Below the pieces are notes generated by a model. It did no database searches. It was given only the letters and a program-made list of their open reading frames with translations, and was not told the DNA's origin. Source: Acytostelium subglobosum LB1 (taxonomy: Eukaryota > Evosea > Eumycetozoa > Acytosteliales > Acytosteliaceae). Taken from it: 64,000 nt of DNA. Position numbers and translations under genes: made by a program. Shown piece after piece: positions 1 through 10,022 of this stretch. Location: assembly GCF_000787575.1 (NCBI RefSeq), contig NW_012236528.1, forward strand, positions 497,552 through 561,551. The letters run 5' to 3'. The stretch's first letter is position 1, and the number at the start of each line of letters is the position of its first letter.

Positions 1-1258
1 GTTCTAATGGAGCATCTCGGCGTTTGTGCTTGGGTATGAGCTCATTGTCCAACAGACCAATGGCTACAATGAGTTGAGTGAGGTTGCCATGTTTGATTAT
101 CTCGTTGACAATGTTCTGCACCTCATGTTTGTGGTAACTCCTCTTTGGATGAATGATCAAGTATGGTAAGAGCATGCAGTCTCCAGTGACAATGTACTCA
201 TGTACCATGTATCTATCCAACGGTCTGGTCCTCGATGCGACCATCGACTTCTCCAGCTCACCAAGCTTGACAAAGATCATCCTTTGTTCATCACCAATGT
301 CTGTGTCTTGACGAGTGTAATGCAGCTCATCAGTTAACTTCAAGGCTATACTCTTGGACATTGAGATACGACTGATTGCTTGGTCATTGAGTGTGTCATC
401 AAGTGGAAGCAATCGTTCAAAGCGTTCCAGCTGTTGTGTTGGTGAAGCTGTGATCGGAAGCATCAAGCGGTCTGTGATTGGTCCATTGAATAGTTTTACT
501 CCATCCTTGAACAGAAGTTGATCAATGAGTTGTTGGTCACCCTTAGCCAGTATCTCGGTGACGTACTGACTCGAGCTCCGTTTGATTCGATCGGTCAATG
601 ACTGAGGGAAGTTGTTGTCAGGGTTGAGGAGGTATTGAATAGACGATGCTGATATCTTCTTAAATAGTTTCTCCATGTTGATTTGTGACCATTTCCATTG
701 AACATGATAGTAGTGACCAGAGTCCAACAGATACTTGAGCAACTCGTATGATCCACTCTCGCACAGATCTATCAGCCGGGATACATCACGATAAAATATC
801 ATCGGTCTTGTTTGTTCCAACAAGATGCCAATCACTTGTTTGTCCTGGACCTCAGATTTGATGGCATTATTGAGTATGTTCTTATGATTGAAGAATGATT
901 GATACTTGTTGTAGACTGCTTTGAAAGTGTCCACATCTATATGTCCATAATCAAACATTGATAGTGCCGTGTACGTTGTGAACTTGATATCATCATTCTG
1001 TTTGATTCTATATCGTAATAGACCATGTTGACGATGCTCCAACATTGCCTTTGCATCAGTCCAATCACTATACTTTGAACGATAAGCAGGACAAGGACCC
1101 TTCTCATCCTTTGGTCTAGGATTCTCCATCCAATGTATTATTGTACTCTTGTTCACATGACTTAATGTGTGAGATTGGAATATTGTCTTTACCAAAGTAC
1201 GATTGGTTAGAACTTGAAGGATGACCAAACTATTATTATTATTATTACTATTACTCAT
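1..1258 (-). CDS. Ankyrin-like Asn-tract family protein, copy A (3' end beyond window)
   Basis: Open reading frame from an ATG at 1258 down to base 1 with no stop, 419 codons, so the C-terminus lies outside the window. It begins with a short Ser/Asn run and then follows the neighbouring 676-residue protein almost residue for residue. Repeated helical units with LLKYLLDSGHYYHVQW-like blocks resemble the degenerate ankyrin-type repeats of large dictyostelid families of unknown role. It lies head-to-tail behind copy B with only 138 bp between them. Identity with copy B is uneven, being much higher near bases 30-340 than further upstream. The function is unknown; ankyrin-type scaffolding is only an inference from the repeat look. 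Confidence 0.75.
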   Translation of the reverse strand, partial: MSNSNNNNNSLVILQVLTNRTLVKTIFQSHTLSHVNKSTIIHWMENPRPKDEKGPCPAYRSKYSDWTDAKAMLEHRQHGLLRYRIKQNDDIKFTTYTALSMFDYGHIDVDTFKAVYNKYQSFFNHKNILNNAIKSEVQDKQVIGILLEQTRPMIFYRDVSRLIDLCESGSYELLKYLLDSGHYYHVQWKWSQINMEKLFKKISASSIQYLLNPDNNFPQSLTDRIKRSSSQYVTEILAKGDQQLIDQLLFKDGVKLFNGPITDRLMLPITASPTQQLERFERLLPLDDTLNDQAISRISMSKSIALKLTDELHYTRQDTDIGDEQRMIFVKLGELEKSMVASRTRPLDRYMVHEYIVTGDCMLLPYLIIHPKRSYHKHEVQNIVNEIIKHGNLTQLIVAIGLLDNELIPKHKRRDAPLE

Positions 1259-1396
1259 TCACTCAATTGACCAATTGGTCATCAATGATTGATCATGTCC
1301 CGGCTACGCTGTATTTAATGACTTGTTATTACAAAAGTTATCCAAACAAATTCTTGAAACATTCGCTGAATCAGGTCCATCAGCTCGTAAAAGTGA

Positions 1397-3427
1397 TCAA
1401 TCAATGTTCCATTTGCTCCAAGTTGACGAGGTCATGTTGAGAGCGCTTGGCTGGACAAGTCCTTTCTGATATTTGAAGATGTGCTTGGCCAAGTCTGTCA
1501 CGTAGCAGTCAACGGCCAGTCTGAATACCATTGTGAGATCATTGGACTTGTACTCCAAATGATAATCATACTTGTATATTAACAACATTTTGACAACACC
1601 TTGTATACCAATCTTTGATAAGAGTACTTGAGCCGGTGCCAAATGAAGTACATGTTCCATTATCACCTTGACAGCATCCAAGTTCATCCTGCCATAAGAT
1701 ATAAAGTAATGTATAGTTGACTCTACAAACTTTGTAAAGTGTTTCCGTGGCAGGTTGTCCAGTATCGATCTGAAGATGTCAATGCCACGGTTGTTGTTGT
1801 TGTCATCGTTGTTTAGATTGAGTGATACATAATGTGTGTAGACTATAAGGTCCAACTCATTGAGTCCAACACCTTTGTAGTGATCAAAGAATGAAGGCAT
1901 GTTGTTGAGAACATAGTCGATCTGTTGCGGCTCCATCAATACAACCTTCTCACGAAGCAACTCTAATGGGAATATCTTGTTGTCACTGGACATGAGGAAT
2001 GCCAACACAAACATTGGTGGTGTCCTCAACAGTGTGATTGGTTTCCTCTCGACCTGTGGAGCAATGCTCTGGATAACATTGAGTTGATTGAGATACTGGA
2101 TGCACTCAAGACTCTTGGTCATGTTATCTGAATCGATGAATGCATTGTACATGTCACCAAAGTATAATGAACGATCAGTTGGACGATTGTGCTTGGGTAT
2201 GAGCTCATTGTCCAACAGACCAATGGCTACAATGAGTTGAGTGAGGTTGCCATGTTTGATTATCTCATTGACAATGTTCTGCACCTCATGTTTGTAATAG
2301 GTCCTCTTTGGATGAATGATCAAGTATGGTAAGAGCATGCAGTCTCCAGTGACAATGTACTCATGGACAATGTATCTATCCAACTTTCTGTTCCTCGGTG
2401 CGATCATCGTCTTCTCCAGCTCACCAAGCTTGACAAAGATCAACCTTTGTTCATCACCAATGTCTATGTCTTGACGAGGGATCTGGATCGACGCAGAGGA
2501 GAGCAAAGAGAGTGCTGCACTCTTGGATGTAGCAATGTGATTGAGTGATCGATCGTGGAGTGTGTCATCTTGTGGCAACAATCGTTCAAAGCGTTCAAGT
2601 TGTTGTGTTGGTGAAGCTGTGATTGGAAGCATGAAGTGCGCTGTAATTGGTTCATCGAATTGCTTGACACCATCCTTGAACAGTAGTTGATCAATGAGTT
2701 GCTGATCACCTTTGGCCAATATCTCAGGGATGTATTGACACGACTGTTGTTTGATTCGATCGATCAATGATTCAGTGTTATTGTTGTTGGGATTGAGAAG
2801 GCATCGAATCGATGAGGCTGATGCCTTCTCGAATAGTCTTGGTATGTTGATACGTGACCAACTCCATTGTATATGATTATAGTGACCAGAGTCCAAGAGG
2901 TACTTGAGCAACTCGTATGATTCACGATCGCATAGCTCAATCAAAGATGATACATCGCGTTCAAACACAATAGGTTGTGTCTGTTTCAACAGTATGTCGA
3001 TAACATGTTTGCTCTGACCAGTCTTGATAGCTTTCTTTAGTATAATATTATGATTGAAGTATTGTCGATACTTGCTATAGACTGCATTGAATGTGTAATC
3101 ATCAATCTGCCCATATTTGAACAATGATGTTGTAGGAGTATATGACTCAAACTTGATATCATCATTCTGTTTGATTCTATAACGTAATAGACCATAATGA
3201 TGATGCTTTAACATCGACTCTACATCAGTCCAATCACTATACTTTGATCTATAAGCGGGACAATGTCCAGTCTCATCATTGAGGCGAACAGCACCCATCC
3301 AATGAATGATTGTACACTTGTTAACATATCTTAGTGTCCATGAATCTATGATTGTCTTTACTAAAGTACGATTGGTTAGCACCTTTATGATCACCAAACT
3401 ATTGTTATTATTATTGTTATTATTCAT
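1397..3427 (-). CDS. Ankyrin-like Asn-tract family protein, copy B
   Basis: Single-exon gene for 676 residues. An N-terminal run of eight Asn is followed by a conserved block (NRTLVKTI, then a CPAYRSKYSDW motif) and a long series of helix-pair segments of roughly 30-35 residues that look like degenerate ankyrin repeats (for example around residues 150-190 and 330-420). No transmembrane segment or catalytic motif is visible. It is the upstream partner of a tandem duplication with the copy at 1-1258. Such families are expanded in dictyostelids and have no assigned function; I recognise the family style, not a specific gene. Confidence 0.8.
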   Translation of the reverse strand: MNNNNNNNNSLVIIKVLTNRTLVKTIIDSWTLRYVNKCTIIHWMGAVRLNDETGHCPAYRSKYSDWTDVESMLKHHHYGLLRYRIKQNDDIKFESYTPTTSLFKYGQIDDYTFNAVYSKYRQYFNHNIILKKAIKTGQSKHVIDILLKQTQPIVFERDVSSLIELCDRESYELLKYLLDSGHYNHIQWSWSRINIPRLFEKASASSIRCLLNPNNNNTESLIDRIKQQSCQYIPEILAKGDQQLIDQLLFKDGVKQFDEPITAHFMLPITASPTQQLERFERLLPQDDTLHDRSLNHIATSKSAALSLLSSASIQIPRQDIDIGDEQRLIFVKLGELEKTMIAPRNRKLDRYIVHEYIVTGDCMLLPYLIIHPKRTYYKHEVQNIVNEIIKHGNLTQLIVAIGLLDNELIPKHNRPTDRSLYFGDMYNAFIDSDNMTKSLECIQYLNQLNVIQSIAPQVERKPITLLRTPPMFVLAFLMSSDNKIFPLELLREKVVLMEPQQIDYVLNNMPSFFDHYKGVGLNELDLIVYTHYVSLNLNNDDNNNNRGIDIFRSILDNLPRKHFTKFVESTIHYFISYGRMNLDAVKVIMEHVLHLAPAQVLLSKIGIQGVVKMLLIYKYDYHLEYKSNDLTMVFRLAVDCYVTDLAKHIFKYQKGLVQPSALNMTSSTWSKWNID

Positions 3428-3646
3428 TGACTGTTGTATTTGTCAAAAATATTATACTTTGGTGATTATTATTGTTTGTTGGCAAAATAATTACTTTGTC
3501 AATGTGTAAAAAATATTAATTTATTTAATAGAGTAATATTAATTTATTTAATAGAGTAATTAATTATTTAATCAATATTGATAAATAATATTTTTTGTAT
3601 ATAGTTGATTACATAGAAGTCCCCAATAACTAATATGGTTGATTGG

Positions 3647-4495
3647 TCAAATGCCCATTTTGGATCTACCTTGAAGAATATTTATCATTGATATCTCTTT
3701 GACTCCTTGAAAACTAGAGTTCATTTTCTTACAAATATCTATTGCTCTATCTCTAGATAATATCAATGAATTATTTGGAACAAGTACTCCTTGATCCTCA
3801 CTTTGTTCCCAATTGGATAATTTAACTTTTAAATTTCTTATTGAAGGTGATTTGTACTTGGGATGCTCTATCAAAGGTGGTAGTTGGCTTAAATATAATC
3901 CAATTATTTTAAGCACTTTGATATGATTTAGAGAATATAGATTGATTGGTAAATGGAAAATATTTAGTTTATCAGAGTTTGTTGAACTGGGATATTTAAT
4001 TGTGAACTTTTTCAAATTGATTGGTAATTCTAATTTATCTTGATTGAAAATTGGAGATATGGATAATTTCTCAAGTGATGATGGTAGGACTCCATACGGA
4101 ATATGGAAAAGATTCTCAGAATATATATATAGTTTACGAAGGGTATTGTGGAATGATCCAAAAATGCTCATTCTATGGAGATAATATTTGCCAATATGAA
4201 AGTGAGTCAATGATCTTGGCAATAGACCATATTCAATTAATCTATGACACGATGAGAATGTGAGTGAGGTAATAGAGTTTGGAAAAATACCAGCCTCAAA
4301 TAATTGATTAAAGTAAAGTACACTAAGTTTTGTCAACGATGAAGGTAACAAATTTTGTCTAATAATTTGATTTCTCAAATTGAGTGTCTGAAGTGATTGG
4401 GGCAGCGTGTCGGGAGGGCTACATGACTCCAAGCAGTTAAGTTCTGTCAAAGTTGGAGGAAGAGAATGAACTGAGATTTGACCACCAAGTACCAT
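3647..4495 (-). CDS. FNIP/LRR-type repeat protein, possibly 5'-truncated
   Basis: Encodes 282 residues with recurring LP-x-SL-x-x-L units about 22 residues apart (LPPTLTELNC, LPQSLQTLNL, LPSSLTKLSV, FPNSITSLTF, LPRSLTHFHI), the hallmark of dictyostelid FNIP/leucine-rich repeat proteins, which are probable protein-binding solenoids. No F-box or kinase domain is present. The proposed ATG at 4495 starts inside what looks like a repeat. The frame stays open upstream until a TAA at the end of a transposon only about 30 bp away, so the original N-terminus may have been separated by that insertion. The sequence beyond the transposon does not obviously continue the repeats, so a naturally short protein is also possible. 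Confidence 0.6.
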   Translation of the reverse strand: MVLGGQISVHSLPPTLTELNCLESCSPPDTLPQSLQTLNLRNQIIRQNLLPSSLTKLSVLYFNQLFEAGIFPNSITSLTFSSCHRLIEYGLLPRSLTHFHIGKYYLHRMSIFGSFHNTLRKLYIYSENLFHIPYGVLPSSLEKLSISPIFNQDKLELPINLKKFTIKYPSSTNSDKLNIFHLPINLYSLNHIKVLKIIGLYLSQLPPLIEHPKYKSPSIRNLKVKLSNWEQSEDQGVLVPNNSLILSRDRAIDICKKMNSSFQGVKEISMINILQGRSKMGI

Positions 4496-4526
4496 AGATT
4501 TGGAAATAATTGTTGAGTGTATGAAT

Positions 4527-4584
4527 TACTGTATATTTCATATGTTATGGACACCCCCTCCTCGAACAGGTACTATTGTGTTAT
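4527..4584 (+). repeat. Left terminal inverted repeat of the mariner-type element
   Basis: This 58 bp end begins TACTGTATATTTCATATG and matches the reverse complement of the right end apart from one base near the tip and one extra C in a C run. Confidence 0.9.
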
Positions 4585-4830
4585 CTCATACCAATTTGGG
4601 ACTATGTTCTGGTTCACTTCCAAATATAGTAGTAACCTTTTATTGCAACATTTCCTTTTATAAGTATCTTTCCAAAAAAGGATTTAATTTATCCCAATCA
4701 AACAAACAGTTTTTTAGTTGAAGTAATGAACATGTCCATTATTTATGCAATGGAAATGAATGAATGTGTTCAAACATCAAACATTAAGTTGGAAGAGATA
4801 TAATATTATTTATGTAGATAACTATCAATC

Positions 4831-5379
4831 ATGTCATTAACAGAAGCAGAGAGAGCAAGAATAGTTGCAGCCAAGACGAGAGGATATTCAAAGAATTTAA
4901 TATCAAAAATGTTTGATGTTTCCCGATCAACAGTGAGCAGGACTATTCAGCGACACGGAGAGCGAGGAGACTTCAAGGACCGCGTCAAATCGGGACGCCC
5001 TTCAAAGTTTTCTCGAAGACTTAGGAGGAGGATCATTAGAGCTTTGGTCAGGAAAGAGGTAATCAGTCTGGAGGAGTTGAAAGCCAAACTTGAAGAGAGA
5101 TACGAAACAAACATTTCAACGGCTCAAATATCACGTATTGCCGCAAAGGAAGGCCTCACCTATCGCAGTTTAAGCAGGAAGCACGATCTAAAGCAAGACA
5201 ACGCCGATCAAAGACTTGAGTTCGCATTGGCTCATCGAGACTGGACGGTTGAGCAATGGGAGGAGATAGTATTCTGTGATGAGACCACAATTGAGTCCAA
5301 CTTCAAGAACTATCGTCAGTACGAGTGGGCCAGACAAGATAACAATACATTCAGCCGTGTTCATGGCATAACACAATAG
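4831..5379 (+). CDS. Truncated Tc1/mariner transposase (DNA-binding half)
   Basis: Encodes 182 residues. Residues about 1-55 form a homeodomain-like helix-turn-helix (MSLTEAERARI, then SKNLISKMFDVSRSTVSR), followed by a GRPSK-type linker and a second HTH (residues about 75-120), the bipartite paired-like DNA-binding region of Tc1 transposases. The first catalytic aspartate is present in VFCDET near residue 150. The frame then enters the right inverted repeat, whose own bases supply the TAG stop, so the second and third catalytic acids are absent. It cannot catalyse transposition but could still bind the element's ends; that activity is inferred. Confidence 0.8.
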   Translation: MSLTEAERARIVAAKTRGYSKNLISKMFDVSRSTVSRTIQRHGERGDFKDRVKSGRPSKFSRRLRRRIIRALVRKEVISLEELKAKLEERYETNISTAQISRIAAKEGLTYRSLSRKHDLKQDNADQRLEFALAHRDWTVEQWEEIVFCDETTIESNFKNYRQYEWARQDNNTFSRVHGITQ

Positions 5380-5424
5380 TACCTGTTCGAGGAGGGGTGT
5401 CCATAACATATGAAATATACTGTA
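5368..5424 (-). repeat. Right terminal inverted repeat of the mariner-type element
   Basis: This 57 bp end is the inverted copy of 4527-4584. It contains the stop codon of the transposase ORF (5377-5379) and abuts an AT-dinucleotide-rich flank. Confidence 0.9.
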
Positions 5425-5790
5425 TATATATATTTAACTAATAAATAAAGGGATGAATGTATGAATGTATGAATCTTATTAATGGATTTCTAATATCTAT
5501 ATTACAGATCTCTTTAAAAACTTTAAAAATTATATAATATATTAATATATTTTAAATGGTTGAACTCCGGACATCCTCCAAAGTCACCATATTGTCGTCA
5601 AGTGTAGATTATTTGAATTAGTTTTTCAAAGTTGACCCTGGGGGAATTCAGAATCACACTTTGGGGTTAGTGAACTCACCAACTTGGTTCATTTATTCAT
5701 TCACATACACATACACATACATATACACAAACATTATTATTATTTAGTAAATAGATTTAGAAATATAGAGATAGATATATATAGAAAGAC
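5425..5790. other. Spacer between transposon and Sec1 gene
   Basis: AT-rich sequence with ATGA and CATACA short tandem repeats (5450-5480, 5698-5730). It probably contains the Sec1 promoter. No gene seen. Confidence 0.5.
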
Positions 5791-8002
5791 ATGGCGACTA
5801 GTTGTAAAACGATTGCAAAGGATAGTAAGTCTCTTGACAAGTCGGACATCACTATCAAGTCAATCTCTCTCTGACACTCAACACAAACATAGGGATTATA
5901 AATGAAATATGTAGACAGGTCAATCCAGAGAAGAACAATGGTTGGAAGATTATGGTCGTAGATCAAGATGCATTGCGTATCATATCTGCATGCTGTCAGA
6001 TGTTTGATATCACTGAGGAGAAGATCACAGGTATATACACTTAATATTAGTTTGTTTGATTGTGTTAGTCGGCACTAACATTACATTCATTCATTCATTC
6101 ATTCATTCATTCAATTAGTTGTCGAGAAGCTTGAGAATCAAAGACAGAGACTACCAAATGTAGAGGCAATATACTTCCTAACACCTACGACCAAGTCGAT
6201 TGATAGACTCATTGAGGACTTTAAGAAGAAGGGTTCACCACAGTATGCTGCAATCCATCTGTTCTTCACTTCAAGTGAGTCATCAACATCATCATCAACA
6301 TGTATCATCTCCCTCCCTTCTAACTCTCAATCTATCAATCAATCAATCAATCAAACAAACAGAACTACCTGATTCAGAGTTTAGGAAATTGTCAACATCA
6401 AATGCAGTGCAGAGAGTCAGGACAATGAAGGAGATGAACCTTGAGTTCCTTGCTTATGAATCACAGGTGTTCCACTTTGATCAGAAACACGCTCTCAACC
6501 CTCTCTTCTCACCAGATGCTGTGAACCCAGTGGAGGAACAAGCCAAGATTGCTGTCAGAGTATGTAACACATTGATACACATGCACGACACGCAGTTGAA
6601 TAGATGCTGACCTCTTGTACGACAAACAGTTGGCATCATTCTGTGTTACAATGAATGAACTACCAGTGATTAGATACTCTAGATCAAACATGGTGGCTGC
6701 TGTAGTGGCTGGTATGACTCAGGATCGTTTGAATGAGGTTGCAAAGATCAAGACCTTCCGTCCAAGCGATGACAGATCAACGTTGCTCATTCTCGACAGG
6801 TCGCAGGACCCAATCGCTCCACTGCTGCACGAGTTCACCTACCAGGCAATGGTGTGCGATCTGTTCAAGATTGAGAATGACAAGTACACCTACGACTCGG
6901 TCACCAACAATGGTGTGGTCAAGAAGGACGCGCTGCTCAATGAGTCTGACTCGTTCTGGACACATCTGCGCCACAAGCACATTGCCGACGTCAGCGACTA
7001 TCTCAAGACCAGACTGGACGAGTTCCTGCAGACTAACCAGGTGTCGCAGTACTCGCAGCACAACACAGGCTCGCTGAAGGAGGCCAGCGATGTCGTCAGA
7101 AACCTGCCACAGTACCAGGAGATCATGTCCAAGTACGCACTGCACATCAACTTGGCCGAGCAGGCATCACAGCTCTTCAACGACCAAATGGCCAACATGG
7201 CCTACCTCGAGCAAGACATGGCAACTGGCGAGGACTCCAAAGGCAACACACCCAAGAACATTGTTGGAAGATTGTCCACATTCCTCAGTGATCCAGTACT
7301 TGAGTAAGTCAATGTAGTCCATGTCCATTCAATCAATCTATCGATCACACTCACTCACCTCCCATATCCTCCTCGCCTCACAACAGTAAGAATGATAAGG
7401 TTCGTCTCTTGATGCTGTATATCATCTCCCAAGAGGGAATCAAGGACGCAGACCGTCGTAAGCTGATGGACCTGGCAGGACTCAGCCTGGAGGATCAATC
7501 GTCGATCGCCAACCTCTTCTATCTGGGCGTCACCATGATGAAGGGCGCCAAGGGCAAGCAAAAGACCCAGCTCCCCAAGCAGAGGAAGCAGGACGACGGC
7601 AGTGTGCCCTACGAGGTGTCTCGTTTCGTGCCCACCATCAAGGATATCGCCGAGAGCTTGGTCAATGAGAACCTGCCGGAGGAGGACTTCCCCTACGTGA
7701 TGGGCAACCCCATTGTCAAGTCCACCTCGGCACCAGTCAGCAAGGTGTCGCTAAAGGGCAGAAGCAACCAGCCACACTGGGCCGACCCCCAGGCACAGAA
7801 GGAGGAGATCAAGTATTCAGGCAGCAAGTTAATCATCTTTATGCTGGGTGGCATGTCATACTCTGAGATGAGATCCATCTATGAGATTGCTGCCTACTAC
7901 AAGCGTAACATATATATTGGATCCACTGGCATGTTGGTCCCCAACGAGTATGTTGGCGATGTCAAGTCACTCAAGAAGATGAATGATAACATCGGTAACT
8001 AA
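5791..8002 (+). CDS. secA: Sec1/Munc18-family protein (syntaxin-binding)
   Basis: Six exons: 5791-5824, 5893-6030, 6119-6274, 6363-6559, 6604-7303 and 7387-8002, about 612 residues, normal for SM proteins. These proteins clasp syntaxin SNAREs and promote SNARE-complex assembly at the plasma membrane. Recognised by the N-terminal GWKIMVVD and MFDITEEKIT blocks, AIYFLTPTTKSIDRLIEDF, the LLILDRSQDPIAPLLHEFTY signature and the C-terminal IFMLGGMSYSEMRSIYEIA. Exons 1-4 and 5-6 each join in phase. The exon 4/5 junction does not: the obvious GTATGT donor after 6559 and the AG at 6602-6603 leave the frame one base off, so a missing base in the assembly or a non-canonical site is likely. An AATAAA lies at 8133. 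The symbol follows the dictyostelid Sec1 name by homology. Confidence 0.88.
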
Positions 8003-8424
8003 GCCAGTCAGTAATCCTGGATTGGGTCAATCATGTGTGCATCCAATTCATTCAATCTAGCACGCATGAATGTCTTGACCCAATCCATCCATATCCACCC
8101 TACCCTACTCTACCCTACCCATACCTGTATTCAATAAACCTTTATAGCGAGTGCAATTGCAATCATTAGGACTCATAACAGGTAGTCAATACCATAGTTG
8201 GATAACATTACTACATTTAGTGTATGTATCCTAATCCATCATTTTGTACAAGATTGGATAATTATCCATTTCCAGACAATATTCAATCACTTCCAAAGGG
8301 TATAAATAGAGTTGGAAGGATACTCAATCATATCATTCAATCAACAATCCAATCATCAATCAATTAAACAATCAATTAATCTACTATAATACTATTATTC
8401 CACTATCCTTCGAACATTATCAAC
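8003..8424. other. Spacer: Sec1 3' UTR and promoter of small gene
   Basis: Contains the AATAAA signal at 8133-8138 and, towards the right, a TATA-like box at 8301-8308 followed by A/T/C-rich leader repeats. Confidence 0.5.
8301..8308 (+). promoter_or_regulatory. TATA box-like element
   Basis: TATAAATA lies 117 bp before the ATG of the small two-exon gene at 8425. The spacing to the start codon leaves room for a leader of about 90 bases. Function inferred from motif and position only. Confidence 0.45.
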
Positions 8425-8725
8425 ATGACTATCATTGGTAAGTACTCCATCTATCACTCACTCGCTCCCTATACACTCTCTAACATAACATTGATCCATT
8501 CATATCATTTGTGAACCAGCCAACTTGAAGAACATGGGACATCCAATGTCTGCTCTCCAACAATCATCATCGATCGTGTCCTCCTCTGGTGCTGCAACTC
8601 CATCAACAATGCAGTCCAACAATGCTCTCGCTTGTAGAAGAAGAATCAGAATCAAGGTCAACATCTTTGGTGATCGTTGTGGATGTGATGGCCTTGATGG
8701 TCTCGATGGCTGTGATGACGACTGA
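8425..8725 (+). CDS. Small Ser-rich protein, possibly hssA/2C/7E-like
   Basis: Two exons (8425-8437 and 8520-8725) give 72 residues. The 13-base first exon encodes MTII. The protein is Ser/Gln-rich in its first half (SALQQSSSIVSSSG), then has a NALAC block, a triple Arg, and a tail with CGCDGLDGLDGCDDD. Dictyostelid hssA/2C/7E small proteins share an MT-I/L start, a Ser-rich stretch and an N-A-C block before a Gly/Cys-rich tail. The likeness is suggestive, but the Arg-rich patch and acidic end are atypical. No membrane segment or known domain. Function unknown. Confidence 0.5.
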
Positions 8726-8955
8726 GGAATGACTGAGCGAGTTGTACTTGATTCACCTTACAGTGTTACAAACAAGTGAGAACATAAATAAATGATGTGT
8801 CTCACCCTGAGTGTCGTCTCCACATCTAATTCTCCACTTTTGATGAAGATTGTGTGTTGCAAAAAAGACGAAACAATCGTTTTCCAAACCATTATTACTA
8901 ACTCTACACTTATAACTCAAAATACACACATAAATATTTATATACATATACAATA

Positions 8956-9923
8956 ATGGTATGTTCTATCTATATTTTGATGTGTACTCATCATGACAAC
9001 ACAAGTTAGTTACTAACAATCAAATCAATCAATCACACAGGCAAGGAAACCATCGATTGCTCCAAAGAAGATCCCATTGATCAAGCATAAGGGAGAACAT
9101 ATGTAGGTGATCTTGCCTTGGACTGCACTCACATCTCTCTTGTTCGAACATTACAACTGACCCAAACACATCATTCACTCATTCGACTATCAATCAATCA
9201 ATCTATGACGATCAATCAATACAGACAAAAGACCAACAGAGATAGACAAATAGAGAGATCGAAGCAGGTAGCAGAGTTCAACAAGAAACTAGCAGCAGTG
9301 TATGTTATGCGATCATGCACATGAATGAAGAGACAATAACAACATATAGTCAGCCAGCCAAACTAACCAATTATTAACGCGAACACTACAACAACAAACA
9401 GACCAGAGGACACATCACATCATATGTTCTTCTCATTCAATGAGGCTTTGATTCCACCATACTATGTGATCATCGATACCAACTTTATCAACTTCTCCAT
9501 TTCAAACAAGATCGATATTGTACAGGGTCTGATGGACTGTCTGTACGCCAAGTGTATCCCATGCATAACAGACTGCTGCTCGGCAGAAATCGAGCGTCTT
9601 GGACCCAAATACAGAATTGCACTCAAGATATCCAAAGATCCACGCTTCCAACGTCTAACATGCATGCACAAGGGAACATACGCTGATGATTGCATCATTA
9701 ACAGAATAACAATGGTAAGTTGACTAGACTACAGGCAGGCCCTTCGAAACATCAATCAATCATACTAACCTGTTGTTTGTAGCATCGTATGTACATGGTT
9801 GCCACTTGTGATGCTGATCTAAGGAGGAGAATAAGAAAGGTACCAGGTGTACCCATTATCTACTTGAAAGGAAAGAAATACACGATTGAGAGAATGCCAG
9901 ATGCTCCTGGTGCTCCAAAGTAA
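8956..9923 (+). CDS. fcf1: Fcf1/Utp24 rRNA-processing PIN nuclease
   Basis: Five exons (8956-8958, 9041-9102, 9225-9299, 9402-9714, 9783-9923) close exactly to 197 residues, the usual Fcf1 size. The first coding exon is the ATG alone. The PIN domain occupies about residues 65-180: [14 protein letters not shown] with the first acidic residue, [31 protein letters not shown] with the paired Asp, and [16 protein letters not shown]. Fcf1 is the small-subunit processome endonuclease that acts on early pre-rRNA cleavage sites in the nucleolus. The basic N-terminus (residues 1-40) is typical. An AATAAA-like signal follows at about 9939. Confidence 0.93.
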
Positions 9924-10022
9924 AGCGAACGTTAATGGAATAAAACAATCATTGTTCTTTCTATTTATCTATCTATCACCAACTCCATGTGATTGATGTG
10001 ATCGCCACTGTCTGGACAACAA

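Larger units (their letters stand above)
4527..5424 (+). mobile_element. Tc1/mariner-type DNA transposon, internally deleted
   Basis: An 898 bp element bounded by TA dinucleotides, with long terminal inverted repeats at 4527-4584 and 5368-5424. It carries one ORF (4831-5379) for the N-terminal part of a Tc1-type transposase. The noncoding left interior (4585-4830) shows nothing recognisable. A full element of this class would need roughly 340 transposase codons, so this is a nonautonomous deletion derivative. The near-identical ends suggest it is fairly young. Confidence 0.85.
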
